Part shown: positions 1-13,447 of the stretch, piece after piece
How positions within the stretch are numbered: position 1 is the stretch's first letter
Layout: each line of letters begins with the position of its first letter
Assembly (NCBI RefSeq): GCF_042453785.1
Contig: NC_091674.1
Coordinates: 29,523,501 to 29,587,500 of the forward strand
Direction: 5' to 3'
Length of the DNA: 64,000 nucleotides
From: Malus domestica
Lineage: Eukaryota > Streptophyta > Magnoliopsida > Rosales > Rosaceae
Made by a program: the position numbers and the translations under genes
Notes under the pieces: model-generated
What the model was told of the DNA's origin: nothing
The model's database searches: none
Seen by the model: the letters and a program-made list of their open reading frames with translations, nothing else

Positions 1-182
1 CGCGCGGCCCTGCAGAAAGCCCGCGGCCGCTCGTCTCTTTCCCGCCAAATCCCCAAAACTCCATTAAAAATTTAAATTTCACTTCGTTTTCGTGTGCAAA
101 ACCCACACTTTCAGAGACTTCGAGGCACGAAGAGCTCTATTTTCTGGCTCGGAGAGTCGAAAGTCCTAGCAGCGGACTGGCC
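1..182 (+). promoter_or_regulatory. MSH2 5' leader / proximal promoter (partial)
   Basis: This is the stretch upstream of the MSH2 start codon, cut by the window edge. It begins GC-rich and contains TTTCCCGCCAAA at about 39-50, which resembles an E2F site of the kind often found before S-phase and repair genes in plants. No in-frame upstream ATG competes with the start at 183. E2F control is an inference from that single motif. Confidence 0.35.
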
Positions 183-3100
183 ATGGATGCCAATTTTGAG
201 GACCACAGCAAGCTTCCCGAGCTCAAGCTAGGTACAACATCGCAAAAACCCTAGCTTTGCATTTGTTACTAATCACATCAATTAGTTTTGAATATGTGTG
301 TGTGTGTGTGTGTGCGCTTATGTATGTTTCTGTATTTATATATTTGCTGCAATTTTGTCAGATGCAAAGCAATCTCAAGGGTTTCTCTCATTCTTCAAAA
401 CCCTCCCCAATGTGAGTATTCAAGACCCTAGCTGTCTGTTTAATTTCTTGAAATTGAAGGGGAAAGTGATAAAAATCATGTTTTGTTTCTATTTTTGTAT
501 TTGTTTATTTATATATTTGAATGACTTTGGCTAGAGATGGAAATGGACTTTAAGATTTCGTTTTGATTTTGTTTCATTGCATTTGCTTTCCGGTTTGATT
601 ATTTGGGTTTTGCTGTGTTTCTGTTTTTACAGGATTCAAGAGCTATTCGATTGTTTGATCGACGGGTCAGTTTGTATTCCGGCTCTCTTTTGTGCATTCC
701 CTAATTTTATTTTTCCCTTTTCCCCTCTATTATTTATCTGTCGGGTTCTCGGTAATTCTTATTGTTTTTGACCATTGGATGTGACTTGTTATCTCAGGAC
801 TACTATACCGCGCATGGTGAAAATGCCACTTTCATTGCAAAGACCTACTACCGTACCACCACTGCTTTACGACAGTTGGGTAGCGGATCCAATGGCCTAT
901 CCAGTGTGAGTGTTAGTAAAAACATGTTTGAGACGATTGCACGTGATCTAATACTGGAAAGAACAGACCATACTCTTGAGATTTATGAGGGTAGTGGCTC
1001 AAGTTGGAGGCTGGTGAAAAGTGGAACCCCTGGAAACCTTTGCAGTTTCGAAGATGTTTTGTTTGCCAACAATGAGATGCAGGATACCCCAGTGGTTGTT
1101 GCGCTATTACCTAACTTTCAGGAAAATGGTTGCACAGTTGGGTTAGGATATGTTGATCTAACTAAACGAGTACTTGGATTAGCTGAATTTATTGATGATA
1201 GTCACTTTACAAATGTGGAATCAGCTTTAGTTGCACTTGGTTGCAAGGAATGCCTTCTGCCTCTGGAGAGTGGCAAAACTAGCGAAATTAGAACATTGCA
1301 TGATGCATTGAGTAGATGTGGTGTGATGTTAACCGAGAGGAAGAAGACTGAATTTAAGATGAGGGATTTGGTTCAGGATCTCAGTCGGCTTGTCAAAGGC
1401 TCCATTGAACCAGTTAGAGATTTAGTGTCGGGGTTTGAGTTTGCACCTGGTGCATTGGGGGCATTGCTCTCTTATGCAGAATTACTTGCTGACGAGAGCA
1501 ATTATGGAAATTATAGCATTCAAAGATATAATCTTGACAGCTGTATGAGGCTAGATTCTGCTGCTATGAGGGCACTTAATGTCCTGGAAAGCAAAACCGA
1601 TGCAAACAAAAATTTCAGTTTGTTTGGTCTTATGAATAGGACTTGTACTGCTGGAATGGGTAAAAGATTACTGCACATGTGGCTCAAACAGCCTTTATTG
1701 GATGTAAATGAAATCAACTCAAGGTTAGATTTGGTACAAGCATTTGTGGAGGATCCTGCACTTCGCCATGATTTGAGGCAGCATCTGAAAAGAATTTCAG
1801 ACATCGAGCGGCTAATGCACAATCTTGAGAAGAAAAGAGCTGGTTTGCAGCATATTGTAAAACTTTATCAGGTACAATCTATAACACCTTTATTTTATAA
1901 GTTTATCTACCGTGTTGAGGTTTTGTTGGGATGACCATATATGAATATTTGTTAAACAAAATGTTAGTATAATGTACTTATCTTATAGGCGTACCTATGC
2001 ATTTAAGCTGACCCATTTTTTCTTTTCGAGTGCAGTCGTGTATAAGACTTCCCTACATTAAGAGTGCCCTAGAACGCTATGATGGACAGTTCTCCTCACT
2101 GACCAAGGAAAGGTATTGGGAACCCCTTGAGTTATGGACTGATGATAGCCACTTAAATAAGTTCATTTCTCTGGTGGAAGCTGCTGTTGACCTTGATCAA
2201 CTTGAGAATGGAGAGTACATGATATCATCTAGTTATGACCCCACACTTTCTGCACTGAAGGAAGAGCAGGAGTCATTGGAGCACCAAATACACACTATGC
2301 ATAAACAAACCGCCAATGATCTTGATCTTGCTGTAGATAAGGCTTTAAAATTAGATAAAGGCACACAATTTGGACATGTCTTTAGAATCACAAAGAAGGA
2401 AGAGCCAAAAGTAAGGAAAAAGCTCACAACACAGTTCATTGTTCTGGAAACCCGAAAGGATGGAGTGAAATTTACCAACACAAAGCTTAAAAAGTTAGGG
2501 GATCAGTATCAAACGATAGTTGAAGAGTATAAGAATTGTCAGAAAGAGCTTGTTAACCGAGTTGTTCAAACTGCAACAACTTTCTCTGAGGTAATGATAC
2601 TTTAATGTCTTTGGTGGTTAATCCTTCCTCTTGTTCTGGATTAAAGGATTTTTCATCTCCAGGTGTTCTGGTCTGTAGCTGGGTTGCTCTCTGAATTGGA
2701 TGTCTTACTTGGTTTTGCTGATTTGGCTTCTAGCTGTCCTACTCCTTACACTAGGCCAGTCATCATGCCACCGGTAATCAGTTACCTGTTATTTCTTTCT
2801 ATTTCTTACTTAAGAATGATAATGTTTTTTCCTTGTTACTAAATTAACAATAATTATTGTCCTATTGGCCATAATAGGATGAAGGGGATATAATATTAGA
2901 AGGGAGTAGACATCCCTGTGTGGAGGCTCAGGACTGGGTGAATTTTATACCCAACGATTGTAAACTTGTGAGTATTCGTGAACCCAGGAAAACGAAAAAA
3001 AAAAAAAGAACAAGATATTGGTTAATTTATAAGTTGGATGGGTTCTGATGTGCTCTTTACTATTTCTGCTGATTAGGTGAGAGGAAAGAGTTGGTTCCAA

Positions 3101-5047
3101 ATCATCACAGGACCCAATATGGGTGGCAAATCAACATTTATCCGACAGGTGTGATTTTAATGACTTCGTCAAATGCTTCTTCCTACTGCTTCCATCAGCA
3201 TAAATAACTTTCCATGCAACTATTACATTCTTGCACTTGATATGTGGCTCATGTCACCAAATTGGACACCCCACATCCATTTTCAATTCCAATTGCTTTA
3301 ATCACTATTAACAAGTGACTGAATCTTTGCACTGGCAGGTTGGTGTGAATATTCTGATGGCACAAGTTGGTTGTTTCGTTCCTTGTGACGCAGCTAATAT
3401 TTCTGTTCGTGATTGCATTTTTGCACGGGTGGGAGCTGGCGATTGCCAAGTGAGTTTCCTGGCATATTCTCTTGAAGTTTGAACTTGTTTTTATGCGATT
3501 TAAATGATCTTTTAGTTCTCTGTAGTCTTCTTATCTCCTGCTGGGGATTTTTGTCTTTCCATTGTGGAAATTGAATTGTGTTTCTTCTTCTTTCTAGCTA
3601 CGTGGAGTTTCTACCTTTATGCAAGAAATGCTTGAGACTGCATCTATACTGAAAGGAGCTACAGACAAGTCACTGATAATCATCGATGAGTTAGGCCGAG
3701 GGACTTCAACTTATGATGGATTCGGTTGGTTTAACTCTTGAGCTTTTTTTTTTCAATGCATTTGATACTGCTAAGTTTTTATTTTACAGCTTTGTCTTAT
3801 CAGTATTTACTATGGTGCTCAGGTTTAGCTTGGGCCATTTGTGAACACCTTGTTGAAGTGATTAAAGCACCTACCTTGTTTGCAACCCACTTCCATGAAT
3901 TAACTGAATTAGCTCATGAAAATGGCGTTCAGGAAGCTAATATGAAGCAAATTGTTGGCGTAGCAAACTATCACGTTAGTGCGCATATTGACTCATCAAG
4001 CCGCAAGTTGACTATGCTGTACAAGGTAGATGTATTCTCTAGTTCTTGTATAGGTTATTTATGTTGTCTTTTCCAGGATCTCAAGTAGTAGATTTGGAGG
4101 CAGATGTCATGCACCTATGTTTGCGATTAAGTTCTATAATGTTCTTCCATCTTCTCTTTGTTTTCATGCTAGTGCATGCGATCTTGGTTTAGCAAAACTG
4201 AACTCGCTCATTTTCTTGATTTGATCATACTTTCCAGGTTGAGCCAGGAGCTTGTGATCAAAGTTTCGGTATTCAGGTTGCAGAGTTTGCAAACTTTCCT
4301 GAAAGTGTTGTTTCCCTTGCTCGAGAAAAAGCTGCTGAATTGGAGGATTTCTCTGCTACTCCAGTCACGCCAAATGATGCTGGAGAAGAGGTGATGACTA
4401 TAGCTTTGAATAATTAATAACAATGCGATAACTTCTTGCGTTGCCTCAACCTGGCGTTTGATTATACAAATCTGCTATACATTCACGCCATTGAACTCGC
4501 ATGCATACAATGCTAAGAGGACTAGCGTCGTACTGTTAGATTGATGCATTAATCACAGCACCAAAAACATAAGTACAGAAACTTTAAGCATCAGCCTTCT
4601 ATCTAATCCCTTTCATTAGTACAATAAACAAGTGGATGATGTCGTTAGCAAAAGAATTAATCTAAATTTGTTTAATTTTTGGATTTTAATCAACAATCTA
4701 AGATGCGTCGATATCCCACAAATTTTCTGATATAAATCCATATGTATGTGAGTTAGCATGGATCCATAACCAGTGCCATATTATCCTTGTCAAGTAAATG
4801 GCGAGGTTGAGAGCTATGGTCTGATTCAATAATCATGTATTTACAGGTTGGATTGAAGCGTAAGAGAGAGCCCGACTCTGATGATATGTCCAGAGGAGCT
4901 GCTCGGGCGCACAAGTTTCTGAAGGAGTTTTCGGATTTGCCTCTGGAGACAGTGGATTTAAAACAGGCATTGCAAAAGGTTGGCAAGATGAAGGATGAGT
5001 TGCAAAAGGATGCAGCAAATTGTCAATGGCTCCAGCAGTTTTTCTAG
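183..5047 (+). CDS. MSH2: DNA mismatch repair protein MSH2
   Basis: MSH2 is the shared subunit of the nuclear MutS heterodimers (with MSH3, MSH6, MSH7) that recognise mispairs and small loops. I read 13 exons: 183-231, 362-411, 633-665, 798-1871, 2036-2590, 2663-2773, 2878-2967, 3077-3148, 3339-3449, 3598-3724, 3823-4025, 4238-4390, 4847-5047. All junctions are GT-AG and phases add up to 942 residues, close to the usual plant length of about 940. The large exon 4 covers the mismatch-binding, connector and lever parts; exon 5 is the clamp. The C-terminal ATPase shows Walker [10 protein letters not shown] (about 666-674), the STFMQEM signature (720-726), Walker B IIIDE (742-746) and ATHFHEL (about 778-784). 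The protein ends in a basic then helical tail used for dimerisation. No break or missing catalytic residue is visible, so the gene looks functional. Intron 1 carries a short TG repeat near 295-314. Confidence 0.97.
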
Positions 5048-5832
5048 TCGTCCTTCAGATGGAGGGAGGGTAATTTATGTTTTAGGATGCATGTAAAGCT
5101 CGTCTCTGTAAATGTTTTGGGATGTATGCAACTACACCAAACATCTTTCGGCATTGTTTTGGTTATTGTGGGCCGTTTGGAAATGCTTATATAGAAAGCA
5201 CTTATGCTCATAAGCACTTTAGATGGAACTACGATCGTTAGGAGCATATGAATATTTTTAGAGAACTAATTTCCACAACCCTTGTTTCTCCCTTCACTTC
5301 TCTTTATTCTTGTTGATTAATTTTCTTTTGCTTTATTCAATTCAAAGGTAGTAAGGGTGTCCACGATCAGAATTAAAATTTAAAAATAATTATGTGCTTC
5401 TCTAGAAAGCGCTAGAAAGTGCTTTTATAACCTATAAACACCAAAATTTTAAGATTTTCTTTGCATGCCATCAAAATAACCTCCAGATTTTTTATGGAGC
5501 TTTGAATCATGTCATTAACGTGTAACACATTTAATAGTTGTGTTGCATTTAGATTTAGAATAAATGACGCAATGAATAAACGTATTGTTTTTAGACTGAG
5601 TCTCACACAAATTCGGCCCGTGAACCCGAATTATTACCCTTTTAACTATTTTAAGAACAGTTCCAAACAAAGCTCAACTGATATGAACTGAGATGCTCGG
5701 CCGGACAAATAGTCCACCTGTTCAACAAGCTCTTGGATCTCCTCGCCATTTGTCCGGCTCATCCCGTTGCTTATCGATTGCTGATAATCTCACAGCCTAT
5801 AACTTTAAGCTGCACGACAACAATTAAGTTTT
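5048..5832. other. MSH2 3' region and AT-rich intergenic DNA
   Basis: The first 150 bases are the likely MSH2 3' UTR. From about 5163 to 5460 there are weak inverted matches (AGAAAGCACTTATGCT on one side, AGAAAGTGCTTTTATA on the other), suggesting an old inverted-repeat transposon relic. No coding signal was seen. Confidence 0.4.
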
Positions 5833-6605
5833 AGTACTGGTTTGGTACTGAGGTGTTTTTATAAAAAAATGGGTATAAAGAAAAGTTGAGCTAAAAAATG
5901 TGTTTGGTAAACACTTAAAAAGAACTTATTTTCACAGTTTTGGATGACAAAAAGCTAAAAACGTAAAGTAGCAAAAATGAGTTTATTCTCATAGCACAGC
6001 AGAAACTGTTTTTTTTTTTCAAAACACAGCAACACCAAATTAGTCCTTAAAACAAGAAGAATTTGAGGAGAGAAGTATAGTATAGGACTTTCTTGGTGAT
6101 TTGGAATATCTGGTGTTCGAGTACTATTATATTTTTGTTTAAATATAGAAAAATCAAGATTTAACGGTTAAAATACCACAATTCACCATCAAAACAGTTC
6201 ATGTCGTTAATACCCGATTAGAGTTCATTACCATGAACTAAAACCTAAATTAGTCAAATAATCAGCTATATTATTATTGCAGACGGTACTTATTTATTCA
6301 TGTTTTCTTCTTTCACACCCGTATCTCTTTTTCACAAGATGTCATTATAACCAACACTGAGGTGGGTTACGTGAGTATGTGGCGTTTTGCAGCATTGGTT
6401 TGGCATTGCTGTGTTTAAAAAAAAAAAAAACTATTCCTGTTGTGCTGTAATAATAAGCTTTTTTTTACTGTTTCACGTTTTCAGCATTTTTTCACCAAAA
6501 TTGTGAAAATGAGCTGTTTTTAAGTGTTTATCAAATACATTTTTTAGTTCAGTTTTTTTTTATACCCATTTTTTATAAAAATACTTCAGTACCAAACCAA
6601 TACTT
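5833..6605. mobile_element. Long-terminal-inverted-repeat MITE
   Basis: The two ends are inverted copies of each other over well over 100 bases. The left end reads AGTACTGGTTTGGTACTGA and the reverse complement of the right end reads AGTATTGGTTTGGTACTGA; the match continues through the ATGGGTATAAA and AACACTTAAAAA blocks. The middle, about 6050-6390, is unrelated AT-rich DNA without an open reading frame. It is a non-autonomous DNA transposon. I could not fix a clear target-site duplication, so the superfamily is not assigned. Confidence 0.65.
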
Positions 6606-6965
6606 ATACTAGAAGACACGTGTGAGTAGAGTGTAACACAACACAAAGACAAAGAATTTTTGTGTGTTTAAACAAACGAGGATACATAATCTTGACCTGA
6701 ACTGAATTTTTTCTCCTCAACAAGGAGCGACGAACTTTCACTTTCTTCCACTTTTTGAAAGCATTTTGTTTCTTCTTTTTTTTTTCAAACTTTCTTAACT
6801 TTATATTTTGGAGGTGAGATTAATCTTCAAGTGACTGATAAACGATGTTGAAGTTAAACCAAAATTGGTAACAACAATGAGTAGATTTCAAAAGATTTAA
6901 ACCAAATCCTCTTTTAAAAACGTAAAAAGAAAGAAATTAATCACCGAATCCGAACGCCAGATTGA
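6606..6965. other. AT-rich intergenic DNA
   Basis: This spacer lies between two inverted-repeat elements. It contains T- and A-runs and no coding, RNA or repeat structure that I can recognise. Confidence 0.4.
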
Positions 6966-7226
6966 TGATTTATGATGGAAGAGGATCCTCTTCTGAGCTC
7001 AGGATGGGATCCTCCTGATCAGGTCATTCGGATCGCAGGATGATGATTTTCCTGATCAGATCATCTGGACCGTTCAAACTTAATCTAACGTTTGTAATTA
7101 TTATAACTTTTAGAGAGTACCTGTTTAAAGTCGTTGCATTAAATTTAAACGGTCCGAATGATCTGGTCAGGACGATCTCATCCTGAACTCAGAAGAGAGG
7201 TGAGGATCCTCTTCCATTTATGATCA
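6966..7226. mobile_element. Short inverted-repeat element (GGAAGAGGATCCTC ends)
   Basis: The left arm begins ATGGAAGAGGATCCTC and continues through TTCTGAGCTCAGGATGGGAT. The right arm, read on the other strand, begins ATGGAAGAGGATCCTC and continues with a closely matching TTCTGAGTTCAGGATGAGAT. The arms are about 90 bases around a short centre. This is a typical MITE; it carries no gene. The superfamily was not determined. Confidence 0.6.
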
Positions 7227-7699
7227 TTTGTGCATCTAATTGTTTTTCCTTTTAATGTAGATCGACTGTTATGGATAAAGATTATGGACATTCTTCCTTC
7301 TAACTTTAAACACGCCTACCTAATTTTTCAGGGGTAAAATAGTAATTGCACGGCACAATCCGGGTGCCGGAATCGGAAAGAGCGCAGCCGGAGCAGGCCT
7401 CGCCAGCCGTTTCCGCCGCAGTAGCGACGGCGTCACTTTGCCGTGGAGTGGAAGCAAGCAAAATCCAAAACTATTTTTTATTATTATTTTCAGAGGAGAG
7501 AGAGAGAGAGAGAGTAAATGCGATTTGTATTTTATTCAGGAAAGTAAAGGAGAGACGAAAGGGAAGAAGGGGAGAGAGAATATTTCTTGCCTCGTTCGTT
7601 TCAATGGCGCCTACTGAAGTCTGAAACAGCAACCTCCTTCTGAGATTTCTCACAATCTGAAGTCTCGACTCTCGCAGCGGACGACGTCGTTTTACGGCG
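7227..7699 (+). promoter_or_regulatory. Promoter and 5' leader of the TMEM185-RING gene
   Basis: This stretch leads into the start codon at 7700. It holds a GA run at about 7494-7514 and a GC-richer part from 7340 to 7470, typical of a plant core promoter and leader. The open frame at 7346-7624 is not supported by any recognised protein and is treated as leader sequence. Confidence 0.4.
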
Positions 7700-7842
7700 A
7701 TGATGAACTGGTGGAGAGTGTTGAAGTCCGTGCAGGCCTTGGTGGCCCACAGCCTCCTCTTCTCCTTTACGCTACTGCTCGTCCTCAAGCTCGACGGCGT
7801 CGCCGCCTCCTACTCTTGGTGGTCCGTTTACTCTCCCTCCCT

Positions 7843-7884
<42 letters not shown>

Positions 7885-10800
7885 TCAGTTTTCAGCTCTA
7901 ACTTTTGTTTAATTTGAATGGAATTGTTAAATTTTAGGGTGGGAAAGTTTGGGAATTTTGTTGGATTGACGAGGCAGGTGATGGGTTTTGTTTGGTTTAA
8001 TGGAAAATTGGTTTGCATGTGAACTGTGTATATTTTTGATTGAGAAGAAAAGGAAAAAAGTTTGAAATTTTGTTCTAATTGGTGAGGAAATGAAATTAGA
8101 AACTGTGTAATTTGGTGGAGAAATGGCAGCTGGTGTAAAAAAGGAGATAAAAAGATTGACTTGTTGATATTTACAGTGGAAAAAGTAATTGGTTTGCTCA
8201 TAGATTGGGAAATTAGTTCACTGGTGTCATAGGCAGTGCAAGTTTAGGATCAAGAAGCATTCTTTAATACGAACGGGATTTGAAATTCTTGTTATTACAG
8301 ATGAAGCGTCATTGTCCGTGTTCTTTTCGTTCTGCGTTTTAAATAACATGAACTATTTGGTAAGAACTCCGAAGAAAATAAATAAGAGCTTGTATTGAAC
8401 TGTTTCGTGCCAATGGTCACGTCGCCCATGGTCCATTTTGTGTGCTAGTGCATTAGGAAACAGTCTTCCAAATGACAGTGGTATTGGCACCTCTTTGAAG
8501 AGATTTCGTTGTGAAAAGTTTGATAGAGAAAGGTGACTTTCATATGTATATGCGTATGTTGGTTAGAACTTTAGAACCACCACCCGAGGGCATATATCTT
8601 CTTAGCATCAATCACTATAGTTTCTTTTCTGAGTTGTGTTGCGTTTTGGTTGCAGGATAATTTTCTTTCCACTTTGGATATTTCATGCAGTTGTTGCCCG
8701 AGGAAGATTCTCATTACCTGCTCCTTCCGTTCCACACAGTCGTCATGTATGTCATTGTGTTTCTTTACAGTTGTGTAGATTATTTCCACTACACTGATAC
8801 CCTGTGCGGTTAGAATACAAAAGACTAAAATTTGTCATTTATAATTGTGAATCTGCATCACTAAGATTTTCTCTGTTGTACAGTGGGCACCATGTCATGC
8901 TGTTGTCGCCACACCATTGCTAGTTGCATTTGAGTTGCTCCTTTGTATATATCTTGATAGTGTTTCCGGTACGCACCCTACTCCTTGCTTTTATCCTTGA
9001 AAAAAATGATTTTGGGGACTGATACGGTGATGCCTGCTTTCATGGGTCGTAAATGCATGCAGAAGATGTTGAACCTAATGAAGTTCATTGATTTTTCTTT
9101 TAATGCGTCAAACTGTGAACTCCGTACTGAGCTGTTATGCTTTAAAATGCCCTGTTACTTGAAGGATTTCATCTTTGCATAATAGAATGAGTCCTAGTGC
9201 AAGACCCTGATTAGTTATCTCTTGTGCAGTTCATGGTTTTGCAGCTGTCAACTTGAAGGTTGTCTTTCTACCCTTACTGGCCTTCGAAGTAATTATTCTA
9301 ATTGACAATTTCAGGTATCTCCTTTGACATTTACTCCTTTTGTATCTCATATTTTAGTATAACAGATTACTGTTTATTTTTGTTGAGAAAACATCAAATA
9401 TCTATTACAGAAAAAAAAAAAAATCATTTTTGTGTTGTTAGATATAATTAAGAATATGGAAATATGTTTTGTGTTAGCCATATCCTCCCTTGTTACTTTC
9501 TTTTTTTCCCCCCTTATAAAAACTGCTCTAGTGTAGTGGGTGTTTTCTGCTGATTTTAATCGATATTCATTTCTTTAACAGGATGTGCAGGGCTCTAATG
9601 CCAGGGGATAATGAAGGCATTAGCGATGACACAATATGGGAGACACTTCCTGTAAGTTTTATTTCATTAGTTGATAAACTGTCCGAGGATTAGCAAACTT
9701 TTTCATACCACATTATTCTAAAGTGATGGTTTATATGGCTTTGATATAATTTATCTTCTACGTTAACAAGTCTTCGAGGAAATATAAATTATTTGGAGAA
9801 GTGTCAATCATGTAAAAGCAATGAAAATGAATAATCTATTTTCTCTGCCTTCACTAATGTCCGAAGAAGATAGTGTCATACAATTGATAGCAATCGTTAG
9901 CTTTTCCTACTAGATTTCCAAAAGTTTCTTATCATGGTACTCAAGTTTAAATGAATAGTTTTTCTATGATATTGCTTGCCATTTGTGTTTTATCCTTTTA
10001 TATTTGGTGCATTTTTCTTGTTCAAATTTACTATTTTGTAAGGACATCATGGCATGTCCATTTGTGTTATCTTTAACTTTCAGATATAGTGGGAAAATAG
10101 TTTAACACTTTAGGTTGGGTTTTAATTTTAGTAAGTATTTAATTAATATTTGATGTGTGAGTATTAAGTGCCTTTTGAAATTCCCCCTTCTTACTTTCTG
10201 TTCAACTTAAACGTTTGTTTTAATTTTACCTATTTTAGAAAGTCAATTTTGGAAACTGCTGTTAATGGTTTACCAATGTATTTCTTGTAGCATTTCTGGG
10301 TAGCAATCTCCATGGTTTTCTTTGTTGCTGCTACAGTCTTCACTCTGCTTAAGTTATGCGGTAATTTCTGTTACTCCTTGCTGTCAAATGTAACAATGAA
10401 AAATGCATTCAAAATGGTGTCTTCTCTTATTACTCATCTGTAATATCCTTTCTCTGGACAGCCTAATTGATCCATAGCACTATCATCTTATATATACATA
10501 CGTGCGCATGTATATTCTCACTGTATACATGTATATATGTATATGGTAGGGAAGAGGGACAGAGAGAGTCCAAAGTAGTGTTTTAATATGCTGAGATCTT
10601 CCTCATATGAAATGTGCAGGTGATGTAGGTGCTCTTGGTTGGTGGGATTTATTTATAAATTTTAGGTACAGTTTCTGTGCTTCTTGTGCTTATATATCCT
10701 ATTTTGTAGCTACTTATTCTGTTTGCTTTTATAGTGTAAATTAAAAATTCCGCTCCTATTTTGGGTGACTAAGAAGTGCATATGTTTCACAGTATTGCAG

Positions 10801-12506
10801 AATGCTTTGCCTTTCTTGTCTGTACAAAGTGGTCCAATCCAGTGATTCATCAAAATTCTCATACAAGAGAAGCTACTTCATCTTCTACAACTATTAGATA
10901 TCTTGACTGGAATAGCGGTTTAGTAGTTTCAGCAGAAGAGGATCAGAATCAAGATAAAATGTGTGGTCTGCAAGATATTGGTGGGCATCTTATGAAAATT
11001 CCCGTGATTGGCTTTCAAGTTCTCCTTTGTATGCGCCTTGCGGTATGTCATGTTTTTGGGTTGTGGTTCATGGCTACATTTTGGGTAATTTTATTAACCG
11101 ACCTTCTGTAACTTCAAATTTCAGGGAACCCCAGAAAATGCTAGACACATCCCACTTCCAGTTCTCTTCTCTCCTCTTTTTTTACTCCAAGGCGCTGGTG
11201 TACTATTTTCTGCATGTAGGTTGGTGGAGAAAATTGTACTTTTGTTGCGTAGTGGGGCTGGCACCGGATTATATTTTAGATTTTCTTCAAGAGCTCATGA
11301 CTGCTTCGGGTTTTTGCACCATGGTTCTAGGTAGAAAGTTGTTTTTGTTTTGATAATTCACTCTTCCCTGATTCTGAAGAGATCTTTAATAAGCGGATTT
11401 AAAGTTTAAACCCATTGGATTTATATAAGCAGTAAATGCAGTGAACATACTATGGAATGATTCTAAATTTGAAAATTGTTTACTGCAGGCTACTGGGCTG
11501 GTGGTCGATAGATGAAGGAAGTCGAGAAGAGCATGCCAAACTGTTTCATGAGGGGGCATCAGGGTTAGTACTGTTCTTTGTCTTCTATGTTCTCTGAAAA
11601 ATCTATACGCAACTGTGTTACAGTTTGCAGTTTGAACTATGAACTAGCTTAGGGTATTTAAAAAGGGTAGTGCCATTCGCACACCCCTTTTTACCTCCCA
11701 CTCACCCTTAGTTAAATTTTGTCCATTGATCTTCTTTAATTCATTCTATCCAGCGGTTAGAAATTGAGAGGGGTGTGTGAGAGGTAAAAATGGGTGTATG
11801 GATAGCACCATCCTTAAAAAATTCATACAACTTCCAGATCTAGCGTTTCTGATATTTGTATATTTGGTTCCTAAAATGCAGATACAACACTTTTTGCGGT
11901 TACCCACCTGAGATAGTGAAGAAAATGCCTAAGAAGGATCTCACTGAGGAGGTGATCATAGCGCCTTTGTTTTTGTTGCTTTTGGCTAGAGTTATTATAT
12001 ATTGTCCAATGCTTCATATATATAAATCTTCATTTGTGCCTTTGAATTATTATCTAAAATATCAGGTATGGAGACTTCAAGCGGCTCTTGGCGAACAGAC
12101 AGAAATCACCAAATACAGCCAGCAGGAGTACGAAAGACTTCAAAATGTAATTCTTTCTCATCCTTAACTAGTTGTAGCGCGTGTGCATGTATGTGGTTTC
12201 ATTTTCAGAAACTGGTTATCTTCGATTGTGACTGAAACTTTTTTGATACTCCATCGGTCAGGAAAAAGTGTTGTGTCGCGTTTGCTTCGAGGGAGAGATT
12301 AGTGTGGTCCTGCTACCATGTCGGCATCGTGTCCTTTGCAGGTACAATCACATGACTGTTAAGTTTGTAAATTTGTCAATTTGGTTATGATGCAACTCAG
12401 TGCTCATTGTTTTTCAATATCGCGCAGTTTCTGCTGTGACAGATGTAAAAAGTGCCCGATATGCCGCGAATCAATCGAGCAGCGCTTACCTGTGTATGAT
12501 GTTTAG
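7700..12506 (+). CDS. TMEM185-like multi-pass membrane protein with C-terminal RING finger
   Basis: This protein belongs to the Transmembrane Fragile-X-F-associated family, which in plants carries a RING domain and is a presumed membrane-bound ubiquitin ligase. I read 14 exons: 7700-7821, 8656-8746, 8884-8968, 9230-9314, 9582-9651, 10291-10360, 10620-10665, 10793-11042, 11125-11330, 11489-11563, 11882-11951, 12066-12146, 12262-12341, 12428-12506. Phases add up to 469 residues, the usual family length. Hydrophobic segments fill the first half. The C-terminal C3HC4-type RING has Cys422/Cys425, Cys437-His439, Cys443/Cys446 and Cys453/Cys456, and the protein ends shortly after it in PVYDV. The start is the first ATG of a tandem pair (ATGATG), so Met2 could also serve. 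Intron 1 has a long CT repeat and intron 10 a MITE. E3 activity is inferred from the RING; substrates are unknown. Confidence 0.93.
7832..7881. repeat. CT-rich microsatellite in intron 1
   Basis: A run of CCCT units followed by about 16 CT units lies immediately after the exon 1 donor of the TMEM185-RING gene. It is likely to be length-polymorphic and is usable as a marker. Confidence 0.9.
11665..11813. mobile_element. hAT-like MITE in an intron of the TMEM185-RING gene
   Basis: The ends are inverted: left GGGTAGTGCCATTCGCACAC, right (reverse complement) GGATGGTGCTATCCATACAC. Both continue into CCTTTTTACCTC-like blocks. The centre holds GATCTTCTTTAATTCAT, shared with the elements at 13448 and 19319. 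It is flanked by TTAAAAA on both sides, a probable target-site duplication. It lies between exons 10 and 11 and does not touch a splice site. Confidence 0.7.
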
Positions 12507-13447
12507 GTTTCAATCCACCCGCCCCACTCCGAATGTTGTATAATATGGAACTGGGGTAGATAGAGCGGGACGGTAACCTTGATTCAGCACATGTTCTTAA
12601 CACAGATTATACTCTAACTTCCATGGTGGTGAGTTTTGCTGTTCTAATTAAGCAAAGCAAAGGATTGTAGGAGATGCAGGATGTGCAGTCACTTTTACAA
12701 AAACTGAGTAGCTTTTTTCCCAGTTTTTTCTACCTTTTGAAATTGTAAATGTGCAGTGGAAAGTACTGTTATAACGGAGTCATAAATGATAGTGTTACGA
12801 ATGGTAACCTTTCACTGAGGTTGATGTTCCCTGAAATAAAAAATCGAGTTTCAGAAGGTAAAATGACGCAATTTGGTTTATAGGGGTAGGGCGAGATTAA
12901 AGTAGAGTTCGAAGGGTCATAGCAAAAAATAAACCCAAAAAAGCAAAAAATAAACCCAAAAAGACAAAAAGACTTTGAGAACATAATATTTCAATGACAA
13001 CTTTATAAATGCTTAATATCTCCAAGTCCAACAACAAAAAGAAGTGTAAGGGCTCATTTGCAAGTAATTTTTAAAAGGAAAGCTAACAAAAAGTTAAAAA
13101 AAACCTTCTCTTTTAATGAAAAAAAAAATCATTTTTAAAGGTATAGTGAATAATACCAGGAAAAAGTATAAATGTGGTTTTTTGTTAAAAGTGAACAGTA
13201 CCGGAAGTGTTTTGTTAAAACTCCATTTTTTAAATAATTGAAAGTGTTTTTAGTGAAAATATTTTTGAAATCAATTTTTAGTAATAGTTCAAGGGATCTT
13301 GTGTGCTTCTTGCAAGAAACACATTTGTTATTTTTTCTTCTAAAAAAGTTTTTTTTGAAATTCAAAATTAATTTTACCGCAAGTGCGTAAACGAGCTATG
13401 AATTTAGGAATCCGATCAACATCTTCGTAACTTGGTATATATATTTA
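12507..13447. other. 3' UTR and intergenic DNA with degraded inverted-repeat sequence
   Basis: The 3' UTR of the RING gene occupies roughly the first 250 bases. Around 12900-12970 a short block (AAAATAAACCCAAAAA) is repeated twice. From about 13040 to 13380 the sequence resembles a diverged fold-back MITE: GTTAAAAGTGAACAGTACCG recalls the family at 13829. No gene was seen. Confidence 0.45.

Noticed and set aside
7785-8201. 138-codon minus-strand frame opposite the TMEM185-RING gene
   Set aside because: It crosses the CT microsatellite (Arg-Glu repeats) and intron 1 of a well-supported gene on the other strand.
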